Of a stretch of DNA of 64,000 nt, positions 45,610 through 54,869 are shown one piece after another. The notes under the pieces are model-generated. The model searched no databases. It was not told the DNA's origin and worked only from the letters and a program-made list of their open reading frames with translations. The stretch's first letter is position 1, and every line of letters starts with the position of its first letter. A program made the translations under genes and the position numbers. Source of the stretch: CAVPTL01 sp963729195 (GTDB lineage: Bacteria > Actinomycetota > Thermoleophilia > Gaiellales > JAICJC01); contig CAVSNF010000024.1 in NCBI GenBank assembly GCA_963729195.1, positions 372,001-436,000 on the forward strand, in the 5' to 3' direction.

Positions 45610-48198
45610 GCGTCCTCCGCCAGGATCACCCGAGCGGCCTCGAGTTCCTGCTCGCGACCATCGATCTGCCCGTTTCGCTTGCGCCGCAGGAGCTCGGCCA
45701 ACACCGCCCCCACCTTGGGCGACGGGGCGAGCCCGAACTCTTGTTGCAGCGACGTCCCGTCCAGCTCGAGCGTGACCACTGCGCCGCCCTCGAGATACGC
45801 GCGCGCAGCGGCCGAGCCGAGCGCCGCGGTCACGATCGCGACCTCGACCGGTTGCGGTGCCAGCAGCTCGGCGACGTCGGCCGGAGTCGCGGCCTGCTCC
45901 AACGGCCCCAGCAGCCGCGATGGCAGCGCCGCGGCCAAGGCCACCGCCCGGGCATCCCGCCTTCGGATCCGCAGCCACTCCAGCCACGGCTCCAGCTGGT
46001 CTGCCTCGACACCACGTGCGATCGGCGGCGAACCTGGCCCGCCAGGGAGCGAGTTCCGGCACGTGGGTGAGGCGCAGGCGGTCGATCCGCTCGATCAGCT
46101 GGATTGTCTCCGAGGAGCAGTCGAGTGCGGGGTGCAGGGCACCGGCCAGGCCGAGCTGGTCCATCCGCGTCAGCGCCGCCGGCGCGCGGGGATCCCCCAG
46201 GATGGCCAGCAGCTCGTCTCGCAGGCGGGCGCCGGAGACCTCGCCCACAAGCCCCATCGCCACGGTGTTTCGGGCCAGCTCGAGCGTGTGCGGCTCCATC
46301 GCAAAGCCGTAGCGGGTCTCGTATCGCACCGCCCGAAACATGCGCGTGGGATCCTCGATGAACGACAGGTTGTGGAGCACCCGCAACGCTCCGGCCTCCA
46401 GATCGGCGCGACCGCCGAAGGGGTCGAGCAGCAGCCCGAAGGTGGCCGCGTCCACCGCGATCGCCATCGAGTTGATGGTGAAGTCGCGGCGGTGGAGGTC
46501 GCGCCGGATCGAGCTGTGCTCGACCACCGGCAGCGCGGCCGGATACTCGTAGTGCTCGGTGCGCGCGGTGGCCACGTCGATGCGCAGCTCACCCGCGATC
46601 ACGACCGCGGTGTGAAAACGCTCGTGCGGGTGCATGCGACCGCCCAGCTCGGCAGCGAGCGCCTCGGCGAAGGCGATCCCATCTCCCTCCACAGCCAGAT
46701 CGATGTCGAAGCTGGGGGCTCCCAGGAGCAGATCCCGCACCGCTCCACCCACCAGGTAGACGCCGTCGACGACCGCCGACGCGACCCGCACCGCCGCCCA
46801 CAGGGGGGCGAGCTGCTCGCGGCCGCGCAAGGCCTCGCCCACCTCGGTGTCGGGGCTCTCAGTCGGCTCCGGCGGGCGGGGGCTGAGCGCGCCCAAAAGA
46901 TCGGTGCGAGTGACCACCCCCAAGACGTCGGCCGCAGCCGGGTGGCCGCCGTCGACATCCGTGACCACGGCCACACGACCGGCCCGTGCCTTCACCATCG
47001 CGTGCTGCACCTCGGTCAGGGTCGCGTCGGGAGCGATGGTGGCGACCTCCAAGGACATCACCGCCCGCACCGGGGCGTGGCCCAGCCGGTGACCCAAGGC
47101 GCGGTCGAGATCTTCGCGGGCAACCGCTCCCACCAGCACGCCGTCGGCTTCCACCTGCACCCCGGACGTCTGTCGCCGGCGGCATTCGGCCATGGCCTGC
47201 TCCACGGTCACCTGGTGGTCGATGAACCAGGCCGGCGCCGACATGATGTCGCGGGCGCGGGCGCCGGAGGTGACGCCGGCCGGCAGCTCGGCCAGCACCG
47301 CCGCCCGCACGTCGTCGAGATCACGGTCGCGGACGATCGCCGATGCGGCTGGAGCGTGACCGCCGCCGCCGAGTGCTTCCAGCACCGCGCACACGTCCAT
47401 CACCGGGGTGCGGCTGCGGCCGACCACGAACACCCGCCCGTCCATCTCGACCAGCATCACCAGCACCCGCACATCGGTCAGCTCGACGATCTTCGAGGCC
47501 AGGGTCGAGACCGCTGCGATGTGGTGAGGCCAGCGGGCGGCGGCGATCAGCACCGGGATGCCGGCGACCTGATGCGTCTCGGCAGACTCCATCAATGCGG
47601 TCAGCAACTCGCGCTGATCGCCCGAGAGCGGCGTTCGCAGGAACTCTGCGATCAGTTCTTGGGCGGCGCCGTGGCGGACGCACCACGCCAGCGCCTCGAT
47701 GTCGCGCACGGTGGTGGTCAGATGGGTCAGCGAGCCGGTGTCCTCGTGGATGCCCAGTGCCAGCGCGGTTGCCTCGGTGGGGGTGGGATCGAGCCCGCGC
47801 TCGGCCAGGATCCCGACCATGGTGGCGCACAGCGCGCCGTCTTCCGAGATCACCCGCGAGCCCGGCGTGACCCATTCCGGTTCGGCCTCACGGTCGTGGT
47901 GGTCAAACAGCACCACCTCGACGCCGTCGCGCTCGATCACCTCGGCCAGGTCACCCAGCCGGCTGAGCCTGCCCGCCTCGATCACGATCACCCGCTCCAA
48001 AGCGTCCAGTTCGATCCGCGCCGGGTCGGGGATGGCGAGCTCGTCGGCGTGCAGCGAAATGAAGGCCCGCACATTGCGGTTGACCCCGCCGGGAAGCCGG
48101 ATCACGGCTCCGGGATACAGCCTGCGTGCGGCCAGCGCCGATCCGAACGCGTCGAAGTCGGCGTTGGCGTGGGTGACGATCAGTTCGCTGGGCCGCAT
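45606..48198 (-). CDS. DHH phosphoesterase - CBS - tRNA nucleotidyltransferase fusion
   Basis: About 860 residues combining three modules. An N-terminal DHH/DHHA1 phosphoesterase (VTHANADFDAFGSALAARRL, LFDHHDREAE, GGGGHAPAA), two CBS domains (ARDIMSAPAWF, VRAVMSLEVATIAPD), then a class II poly(A) polymerase/CCA head (VYLVGGAVRDLLLGAPSFDI, RRDFTINSMAI, EDPTRMFRAVRYE). Such fusions are known A-adding or CCA-related enzymes in several phyla. The frame changes near 46026; removing one base gives ARFAAIARGVEADQLEPWLEW. Uncorrected, the frame reads on into yfiH, so the apparent longer fusion is an artefact. Confidence 0.87.
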
Positions 48199-48242
48199 CC
48201 CCGAATCCTACGGCGCGGGCGGGGCTCCCTCGCCGGCCTGTG

Positions 48243-48635
48243 TCAGTCGGCCGCGACCACCTCGATCTCCACGGCCGCCCCGGCAGGTAGCGCAGCCACT
48301 TGCACGGTCGAGCGGGCCGGTGGATCGTGGGTGAAGTACTCGGCATAGATGGCGTTGACGGCGGCAAAGTCGGCCAGGTCGGCGACGAAGACGGTGGTCT
48401 TGACGACATGCGCAGGGGTCAGCCCGGCGCCGGCGAGCACCGCCACCACGTTTTCCAGCACCCGCCGCGTCTGGGCCTCGATCCCGCCCTCGACCAACGC
48501 GCCCGTCTCCGGATCGAGACCGATCTGGCCCGCGCAGAACACGAAGTTGCCGGCGCGGATGGCCTGGTTGTAGGGAGCACCTGCGAACGGCTTGGGGGCG
48601 CCGTCGGCTGCAATCACCTCACGGTTGAGCTGCAT
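48243..48635 (-). CDS. ridA: RidA family enamine/imine deaminase
   Basis: 130 residues. NQAIRAGNFVFCAGQIGLDPETG, TRRVLENVVAVLAGAG, VVKTTVFVADLADF and PARSTVQVAALPAGAAVEIE, the last holding the catalytic arginine. Clears reactive enamines from PLP enzymes. The hisD stop and the ridA start share a base (TGATG). Confidence 0.93.
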   Translation of the reverse strand: MQLNREVIAADGAPKPFAGAPYNQAIRAGNFVFCAGQIGLDPETGALVEGGIEAQTRRVLENVVAVLAGAGLTPAHVVKTTVFVADLADFAAVNAIYAEYFTHDPPARSTVQVAALPAGAAVEIEVVAAD

Positions 48636-49900
48636 CAGCTGGGAAGTCCTTTCGAGGATTCGGTGATTCGTTCGGCTCGGATCGACGCCGAGCGGGCGTG
48701 GTTGGGAAGTCCCTCGGCGAGGGCCAGTGCGACCAGCGGCGGTTCCAGCAGGGCCACCGCCGACTCGGGAATCTCGACGATCTCCTGCGCGCGCAGGTAG
48801 ACCACAGGGCCCAGCCCCGACGAGAAGCGGGCGTTGCCGGCTGTCGGCAGGATGTGGTTGGAACCGGCCACGTAGTCGCCGAAGGCAGCCCCCGAGTGCG
48901 GCCCGAGGAAGATCGCTCCGGCGTGCACGATCTGATCGAGCGCCGCGGCCGGGTCGGCGACCGCCAGCTGCAGGTGCTCAGGGGCGTACTCGTTCACAAA
49001 CGCGATCGAGGTCTCCCAGGAGTCGGTCTCGATCAGCGTCATGTCCCCCTCGGCAAGGTGCTCGGCCACCGCGGCGATCACGTCCGGGTCCGAGCTGACC
49101 AGCACCGACTGAGCTCCCGCCCCGTGCTCTGCCTGCGCCATCAGGTCCCACGCCAGGTGTTCGGCCGGCGCGGTGGCGTCGGCCAGGATGATCAGCTCGC
49201 TGGGGCCGGCCAGCGACTCGATTCCGACTTCGCCGAAGAGCCGCCGTTTGGCCTCCTCGACATACGCGTTGCCGGGACCGACGACCACGTCGACTGCGGG
49301 GATCGCCTCGGTGCCAAGCGCCATCGCCGCCACCGCCTGGGCACCCCCTGCGGCATATACCTCGGTCACTCCCAGAAGCGCGCACACGGCCAGGATGGCG
49401 GAGTGGACGCGACCGTCGGCGGCCGGCGGAGAGCAGACACAGATCTCGGGGACGCCCGCGACCTGGGCGGGGACGATCGCCATCACCGCGCTGGACGGAT
49501 ATGCGGCACCGCCGCCGGGGACGTACAGGCCGGCCCGCTGCACCGGGACGTGACGGGTCGAGACGATCTGGCCCTGAGGCAGCTCCACCCGCGTGGGCGG
49601 CGGGAGCAGCTCCGTTGCCACCGTTCGCAGGTTCGATGCCAAAAGCTCAATCGCCGTCTTGACCGCCGGATCGATCTCGTCCAGGGCGCGTTCGAGGTCG
49701 CCCGGCTTGACCCGGCTCTGCGGCAGATCGGCACCATCGAGCCGCGAGGTCAGGCGGCGCAGAGCGTCATCGCCGCCGCCCCGGATCATGTCGATGATGT
49801 CGGCCACGATGCGGCGCACATCCTCGCGCGCCTCGAGTGTCGGTCGCAGCCCCACCGCTGCGGCGCCCACCCGGTCCCGGGTGATGCTCAGACGCTTCAT
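48635..49900 (-). CDS. hisD: Histidinol dehydrogenase
   Basis: Last step of histidine synthesis. 421 residues, unbroken: YVPGGGAAYPSSAVMAIVPA, VVVGPGNAYVEEAKRRLFG, LAGPSELIILAD, MAQAEHGAGAQSVLVS and GSNHILPTAGNARFSSGL. No other his gene is in the window, so it is separated from the rest of the pathway or their cluster lies elsewhere. Confidence 0.96.
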   Translation of the reverse strand: MKRLSITRDRVGAAAVGLRPTLEAREDVRRIVADIIDMIRGGGDDALRRLTSRLDGADLPQSRVKPGDLERALDEIDPAVKTAIELLASNLRTVATELLPPPTRVELPQGQIVSTRHVPVQRAGLYVPGGGAAYPSSAVMAIVPAQVAGVPEICVCSPPAADGRVHSAILAVCALLGVTEVYAAGGAQAVAAMALGTEAIPAVDVVVGPGNAYVEEAKRRLFGEVGIESLAGPSELIILADATAPAEHLAWDLMAQAEHGAGAQSVLVSSDPDVIAAVAEHLAEGDMTLIETDSWETSIAFVNEYAPEHLQLAVADPAAALDQIVHAGAIFLGPHSGAAFGDYVAGSNHILPTAGNARFSSGLGPVVYLRAQEIVEIPESAVALLEPPLVALALAEGLPNHARSASIRAERITESSKGLPS

Positions 49901-49957
49901 CGGCAGATCGTAACCGTCTCGACGTCTCCCGCGCCGAAAGTCCAGCGAGGAGCGGCG

Positions 49958-51268
49958 CTAGGCCTGGGTTCGCTCGATGCGCGCACCAAGGGCGCGCAGT
50001 CGCTCGTCGATGCGCTCGTAGCCTCGATCGATCTCGCCCACATTCCCGATCCGGCTGGTGCCTTCGGCGCACAGCGCCGCGATCAGCATGGCCATGCCGG
50101 CGCGGATGTCGGGACTGGCCATGCGCTCGCCGTACAGCTGGGCCGGGCCGGTGATGACCGCCCGATGGGGGTCGCACAACACGATCCGCGCACCCATCGA
50201 CACCAGCTTGTCGGTGAAGAACAGCCTGTTCTCGAACATCTTCTCGAAGATCAGGACGGTGCCGGTGGCCTGGGTCGCGACCGCCACTGCGATCGACGTC
50301 AGATCGGCCGGGAACATCGGCCACGGCCCGTCCTCGAGCTTCGGGATCTGGGCGTGCACATCGTCGACGATGGTCAGCGACTGGCCCGGCGAGATGTGCA
50401 CGTCGGCTCCGCGCGTCTCGATCTCCACTCCCAGCCGCGAGAATGCGTGACGGATCGAGCGAAGATGCTCAACCGCCGCATCCTCGATCACGAGATCGCC
50501 TCCGGTAACCGCCGCCAGACCGATGAACGACGCCACCTCGATGTGATCGGGACCGACCCGGTGGCGACACCCGCGCAGCGTCTGGACACCGTGGATCGTC
50601 AGCATGTTCGAGCCGATGCCCTCGATGCCGGCGCCCATCGCGTTCAACAGATGACACAGGTCCTGCACGTGCGGCTCGCAGGCGGCGTTGTAGATGGTGG
50701 TGGTGCCGCGCGCCAGCACCGCAGCCATGATCGCGTTCTCGGTGCCGGTCACCGACGCCTCATCCAGATAGAGGTCGTCGCCGACCAGTCCGCGGGGCGC
50801 GCGCAGGTGATACTCACGGTCGACGTCCACGTCGGCTCCCAGCGCGGCGAAGGCCATCAGGTGGGTGTCGACTCGGCGGCGACCGATCACATCGCCACCC
50901 GGCGGCGGCACATCGGCAGACCCAAAGCGGGCCAGCAACGGCCCGGCCAGCAGGATCGATGCGCGGATGCGCGTGCACAGCTCCGGGTCGAGCGTGGTCG
51001 AGGTGATGTCTGCTGCCCACACCCGCAAGCTGTTGTCCTCGCCCCACTCGACATCGGCACCGATGTCGACCAAAAGCTCGATCATCGCCTCGACGTCGCG
51101 GATCCGGGGAACGTTCTCGAGCGTGACCGGATCGGCGGTCAGCAGGCATGCGGCCAGGATCGGCAGTGCCGCGTTCTTGTTTCCGGCCGGGCGCACTCGA
51201 CCGGAGAGCGGGACACCACCCTCGATTACGAATGTCTCCACGGTACCTTCTCGGGTTGCAATCGCCAT
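49958..51268 (-). CDS. murA: UDP-N-acetylglucosamine 1-carboxyvinyltransferase, Asp-type
   Basis: First committed step of peptidoglycan synthesis. VRPAGNKNAALPILAACLLT at the N-terminus and RASILLAGPLLARFG in the middle. The active-site loop reads PPPGGDVIGRRRVDTHL: Asp at about residue 126 stands where E. coli has Cys115. That substitution is known from mycobacteria and gives intrinsic fosfomycin insensitivity. ATG 51268 follows GGAGG at ten bases; ATG 51313 in frame is possible. Divergent from the HD-domain gene. Confidence 0.93.
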   Translation of the reverse strand: MAIATREGTVETFVIEGGVPLSGRVRPAGNKNAALPILAACLLTADPVTLENVPRIRDVEAMIELLVDIGADVEWGEDNSLRVWAADITSTTLDPELCTRIRASILLAGPLLARFGSADVPPPGGDVIGRRRVDTHLMAFAALGADVDVDREYHLRAPRGLVGDDLYLDEASVTGTENAIMAAVLARGTTTIYNAACEPHVQDLCHLLNAMGAGIEGIGSNMLTIHGVQTLRGCRHRVGPDHIEVASFIGLAAVTGGDLVIEDAAVEHLRSIRHAFSRLGVEIETRGADVHISPGQSLTIVDDVHAQIPKLEDGPWPMFPADLTSIAVAVATQATGTVLIFEKMFENRLFFTDKLVSMGARIVLCDPHRAVITGPAQLYGERMASPDIRAGMAMLIAALCAEGTSRIGNVGEIDRGYERIDERLRALGARIERTQA

Positions 51269-51328
51269 CAGCGGACGCGCCTCCAACGTCGTCAAGGGTG
51301 AGGGTAGCCGCATTCGCGCTCACCCCCG

Positions 51329-51356
51329 TTGGTTCCTGCCGCTTCGTTGGTACACT
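51329..51356 (+). promoter_or_regulatory. Candidate promoter for the HD-domain gene
   Basis: TTGGTT (51329-51334) and TACACT (51351-51356) separated by 16 bases, with the ATG at 51365. The short distance would make the message nearly leaderless. TACACT also precedes two other plus-strand starts in this window (14225, 22285). Confidence 0.5.
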
Positions 51357-51364
51357 CGCTCGCC

Positions 51365-51937
51365 ATGACCGTCAACCTCGCAGCCGATCGGGACGCAGCA
51401 TGGACGCTTCTGACCGAATGGACAACCACCGAGGCGCTGCTGCGCCACGCCCTCGCGGTCGAGGCCGCCACCCGGGCCTACGCGGTCAAATTCGGCGAGA
51501 ACGAGGACGAGTGGGGCAACGTCGCCCTCCTTCACGACTTCGACTACGAGCGGCACCCCACCCTCGACCAGCATCCGCAGGACGGGGCGCCGGTGCTGCG
51601 CGAGCACGGCTACCCCGAGTGGTTCGTGCGGGCGGTGCTCTCGCATGGCAACCACACCGGCGTTGCCCGCGAGTCGCTGCTGGAACGCACGCTGTTTGCC
51701 TGTGACGAGATCTCGGGGTTCGTGCACGCCTGTGGCCTGGTACGACCCGAGGGGATCTCCACGCTGACTGTGAAGTCGGTCAAGAAGAAGCTGAAGACAC
51801 CGGGATTTGCGCGTGGCGTCAACCGCGAGGACGTGATCGAGGGCGCCGCCGAGCTGGGCGTCGACCTGGATGAGCACATCGCCTTCGTGATCACCGCGCT
51901 CCAGCCGATCGCCGTCGAGCTGGGGCTGCCCGGCTGA
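51365..51937 (+). CDS. HD-domain hydrolase
   Basis: 190 residues. The metal motif is VALLHDFDYERHP (HD), with an upstream HALAVEAATRAYA helix and a further His pair in VLSHGNHTGVA. Such HD proteins are phosphohydrolases of unknown substrate. C-terminal text KSVKKKLKTPGFARGVNRED is basic. Divergent from murA; convergent with the aminotransferase gene seven bases away. Confidence 0.85.
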   Translation: MTVNLAADRDAAWTLLTEWTTTEALLRHALAVEAATRAYAVKFGENEDEWGNVALLHDFDYERHPTLDQHPQDGAPVLREHGYPEWFVRAVLSHGNHTGVARESLLERTLFACDEISGFVHACGLVRPEGISTLTVKSVKKKLKTPGFARGVNREDVIEGAAELGVDLDEHIAFVITALQPIAVELGLPG

Positions 51938-51944
51938 TTTGCTG

Positions 51945-53036
51945 TCAGTCGCCGCGTAGGCCGGCGATCAGTGCATCGATGTCTTCGGGTGCGGTCCAGG
52001 CGCCGACCGAGACGCGGATGTAGTTGGTGTCGGGGATCGATCGCACCAGCACGGAGCGATCGGCCAGGTCGGCCGCCAGTTGCTCGGGTTCGCCCACCAG
52101 CGATCCGGTGAGCGCGAGCAGTCCGCTGTCGCTGGGGGCGACTTCGAGTCCGTCGACGCGTTCGAGGCGGTCGCGGGCGGCGGCCACCTTGGCTGCCGCG
52201 GTGGCCGTCCAGGTGGCTCGCCCGCCGGGGAGCGACTCGACCCATTCCACGGCTGCAGCGAACCCGGCCAACGTGGTCGGGTCGATCATGCCGGCATCCA
52301 GGCGCAGCGCTCCCGGCCGGTATGTGCCCGATCCGTCGTGCTCGATCGACAGGTAGTTCGGCATCGGCGGGTGCATGTCGCCGGCGACATCGGCCCGCAC
52401 CCACAGGCCGCCGGAACCCATCGGCCCGAGCAGCCATTTCTGTCCCGAGAAGGCGTAGTAGTCGGCACCCGACGCGGTCACGTCCACGGTGATGTTTCCG
52501 GCCGACTGGGCGCCGTCCACCAGCAACCGCGCGCCGACCCCGTGCGCAGCCTGTGCGATCGCCGGCAGGTCGAGCTCAACGCCCGTCGTCCAGAGCACGT
52601 GGGAGAGCGCAACCAGCCTGACCCCCTCCACCACCGCGGAGATCACGTCCCCGGGTGGCGCTTCGATCACCTCGACTCCGTATCTCGCGGCGATTGTGGC
52701 CAGCGGGGCGGTGATTCCGGGATGCTCGTCGGTGGTGGTCACCACCCGATCGCCTGCCCGCCAGTCGATCGCGGCCACGACCGTGGCAACCCCCTGCGAG
52801 GTCGAGTTGGTGAGCGCCACGTCGTCGGTGCGAGCCCCCACCGAGCGGGCCGCTGCCGCGCGCGCCCGCTCCCGTCCCTCGAACACCCGCTCGAACACCT
52901 TCCGATTGATACGCGGGTTTCCTACCTGAAACTCGGCTTCTGCTTGCATGGCCTCGAGCGCGGCCTGGGGCATCGGCCCGCAGGTCCCCGCGTTGAGGAA
53001 TGAGACTCCCGCCAGGGAGGGCAGCTGATCAAGCAT
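51945..53036 (-). CDS. Class V aminotransferase-fold PLP protein
   Basis: 363 residues. PLP-lysine region DYYAFSGQKWLLGPMGSGGL, VDGAQSAGN (Asp and Gln contacting PLP), LTNSTSQGVATVV and TTTDEHPGITAPL. Fits the cysteine-desulfurase/isopenicillin-epimerase-like group, but the reaction cannot be named and no desulfurase Cys loop is evident. ATG 53036 overlaps the end of the upstream gene by eight bases. Confidence 0.85.
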   Translation of the reverse strand: MLDQLPSLAGVSFLNAGTCGPMPQAALEAMQAEAEFQVGNPRINRKVFERVFEGRERARAAAARSVGARTDDVALTNSTSQGVATVVAAIDWRAGDRVVTTTDEHPGITAPLATIAARYGVEVIEAPPGDVISAVVEGVRLVALSHVLWTTGVELDLPAIAQAAHGVGARLLVDGAQSAGNITVDVTASGADYYAFSGQKWLLGPMGSGGLWVRADVAGDMHPPMPNYLSIEHDGSGTYRPGALRLDAGMIDPTTLAGFAAAVEWVESLPGGRATWTATAAAKVAAARDRLERVDGLEVAPSDSGLLALTGSLVGEPEQLAADLADRSVLVRSIPDTNYIRVSVGAWTAPEDIDALIAGLRGD

Positions 53037-53832
53037 TGAACACCACCGTCGCATCGACCGGACTGTGATCGGAAAGCCGCAGCGGCCGGTCTCCGTTGAG
53101 CTGCAGATCCCGCCGCTTGGGAGGCCAGCGGGTGGGCGGTGCGGCCAGAGTCAGGCCGCGCACGAACAGGTGGTCGACACCCACCCCGGCCGGCCCGTCC
53201 CGCCACCCGCGAGCACTCAGCCGCCGCAGCGCGAGGGATCCCGCGTGCACGTTCAGGTCGCCCCCGAACACCATCGGAGCGCCCCGCGCAAACTGCTCCA
53301 GGGCCCAGCTGCCGGCCTCGATCTGAGGGTCGGCATCGTGTGCGTCGGCGTGCAGGTTGCCGACCACGAACTCAGCGCCGTCGCGACGATGCCGCAGGCG
53401 CACCAGCTGTGCCACGCGTGGCTCACCACGCAGGTGGCGGCGCGAGTTGACCTGCACCCGCCGGGCAGACACCAGCACCAACTCCGGGCCGTAGAGGACG
53501 GCCTGAGCCTGCCCCTCGAACTGCGTCTTGACCATGTCGGGCAACGCGTTTCCCAGCCACTCGCCCAGTGCCAGAGGCAGCGGGATGTGCACGAACGGTA
53601 TGTGCGCGCCGTAGGTGTGGGCCAGAGTCACGCCCATGTCGGTGCGTTCACGCAGCAGCGAGGCCGCCCACACCGGCACCTCCTGCAGCATGACCACGTC
53701 GGGCCGATCGGCGGTGATCAGATCGGCCATCTCCCCCAACAGCTTGCGATGGGCATGCCCATATTCAGGGCTGGGGGGCACGTCACGTCCGTGGGCGATG
53801 TTCCAGGTGCGCACCAGCAGTGGGTCGGTCAT
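53029..53832 (-). CDS. Endonuclease/exonuclease/phosphatase family protein
   Basis: EEP fold, about 267 residues. VRTWNIAHGRD, VVMLQEVPVWA, VVGNLHADAH, VFGGDLNVHAG, VDHLFVRG and LSDHSPVDATV trace the metal and catalytic residues in order. No signal peptide. The substrate could be DNA, a phospholipid or a phosphate ester. ATG 53832 precedes the first motif closely and is preferred. Confidence 0.85.
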   Translation of the reverse strand: MTDPLLVRTWNIAHGRDVPPSPEYGHAHRKLLGEMADLITADRPDVVMLQEVPVWAASLLRERTDMGVTLAHTYGAHIPFVHIPLPLALGEWLGNALPDMVKTQFEGQAQAVLYGPELVLVSARRVQVNSRRHLRGEPRVAQLVRLRHRRDGAEFVVGNLHADAHDADPQIEAGSWALEQFARGAPMVFGGDLNVHAGSLALRRLSARGWRDGPAGVGVDHLFVRGLTLAAPPTRWPPKRRDLQLNGDRPLRLSDHSPVDATVVFNA

Positions 53833-53884
53833 AGGCGCCGCAAGCCTAGCGAACCGGCTCGGCTGCACCGGTAGGATTTGGTTC

Positions 53885-54232
53885 GTGTGGTTTCTCCGGC
53901 CAAAGCCCCAGTTTGCTGAGCTGATCCAGGTTCAGCTCGAGCTGTTCGAGCGTGAGCATCGTGATCTGCTCGAGCGAGTGGCTGCCGCCGAGCGCCACTA
54001 CCGCCATGCCCGACGCCCTGAATCCGAGGAGCTGTACGGCGACTACATGGACCTGGTGGAGGAAGCCGAAGACGATCTGTTGGCGCTGCGCGATCGGTAC
54101 GCCGAGACGATGGCGGCCCGCGAACGCCGCCGCTATGAACGGGAGTTCACCCGCACGGCCGAACGGACGCTGCCCACCCTGGTGGCCCGCCGCCACTACC
54201 TGCGGGCGATCGACCCCGACAACGATCTGTGA
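53885..54232 (+). CDS. Hypothetical helical protein coupled to DedA
   Basis: 115 residues from GTG 53885, beginning VWFLRPKPQFAELIQ. Strongly charged, predicted long helices (ELFEREHRDLLERVAAAERHY, LVEEAEDDLLALRDRYAETM); no membrane segment. Its stop overlaps the DedA GTG as GTGA, so the two are probably co-translated. A TAGGAT hexamer just upstream may be a -10 for a near-leaderless message. Function unknown. Confidence 0.65.
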   Translation: MWFLRPKPQFAELIQVQLELFEREHRDLLERVAAAERHYRHARRPESEELYGDYMDLVEEAEDDLLALRDRYAETMAARERRRYEREFTRTAERTLPTLVARRHYLRAIDPDNDL

Positions 54233-54819
54233 ACACCGTACTCGAGTGGTTCGGCCGCTACGGGTACTACGCGGTCTTCTTCCCGGTGCTGCTGGAACCG
54301 GTGGGGATCCCATTTCCGGCAGAGACGATCCTGCTGGCGGGAGGGGCGACCGCCAAGCTGGGACATCTGGATCTGGCGCTGGTGATGGGAGTCGCTTTTG
54401 CGGCGGCGGTGATCGGCGGCATGCTGGGATTTGAGATCGGTCACCGTGGAGGAAAACCCCTGATTGACTGGGGTGTGCGGCGTCATCTGGTGAAGCAGGT
54501 GCACGTCGATCGGGTGGTGACGTTCTTCGACCGCCACGGGGGCAAGACGCTGGTGTTCATCCGGTTCGTGCCCGGTGTGCGCATCCCCACCTTCTGGATG
54601 GCCGGCGCCAGCGGTATGCCACTGCGGGTGTTCATGTTTTGGAATGTGCTCGGCGCGGCGGTGTGGACGACCGCCATCATCCTGATCGGGTACGTGTTTG
54701 CGAGTTCGGTGGATGCGATCTCGCAGCTCCTGGGCCGGGACGTGGCCGTGGCCGGGATCGTAATTCTGGCCGTCGGCGTGGGCGTCTACGAGGTGCGGCG
54801 CCGGCTCCGTCCCAAATAG
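54229..54819 (+). CDS. DedA family membrane protein
   Basis: 196 residues, four or more hydrophobic segments. Family landmarks: FFPVLLEPVGIPFPAETILL with the conserved acidic residue, GFEIGHRGGKPLI, and FIRFVPGVRIPTFWMAGAS with the conserved Arg. DedA proteins are implicated in flipping undecaprenyl phosphate or phospholipids and in envelope homeostasis. GTG start. Confidence 0.9.
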   Translation: MNTVLEWFGRYGYYAVFFPVLLEPVGIPFPAETILLAGGATAKLGHLDLALVMGVAFAAAVIGGMLGFEIGHRGGKPLIDWGVRRHLVKQVHVDRVVTFFDRHGGKTLVFIRFVPGVRIPTFWMAGASGMPLRVFMFWNVLGAAVWTTAIILIGYVFASSVDAISQLLGRDVAVAGIVILAVGVGVYEVRRRLRPK

Positions 54820-54828
54820 CAGGACTGC

Positions 54829-54857
54829 TTGCGTATCGAACATATGTTCGATAGTGT
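54829..54857 (+). promoter_or_regulatory. SOS (LexA) box within the imuB promoter
   Basis: A perfect Gram-positive-type LexA box CGAACATATGTTCG lies at 54837-54850. It sits inside the 17-base spacer between a -35-like TTGCGT (54829-54834) and a -10-like TAGTGT (54852-54857), so bound LexA would block polymerase directly. The imuB ATG follows at 54870. Confidence 0.85.
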
Positions 54858-54869
54858 GGGGAGCCCTCG

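Noticed and set aside
45031..48198. Apparent fusion of the tRNA nucleotidyltransferase with the YfiH laccase domain
   Set aside because: The joining text near 46.0 kb is Arg/Gly/Ala-rich off-frame reading. The proper C-terminal part of the nucleotidyltransferase is in another frame and stops at 45606 with a GTGA overlap to yfiH.
54838..54849. Translation start at the ATG inside the LexA box before imuB (CATATG)
   Set aside because: It lies upstream of the -10 element, so it would not be in the predicted message; ATG 54870 gives the full imuB frame.
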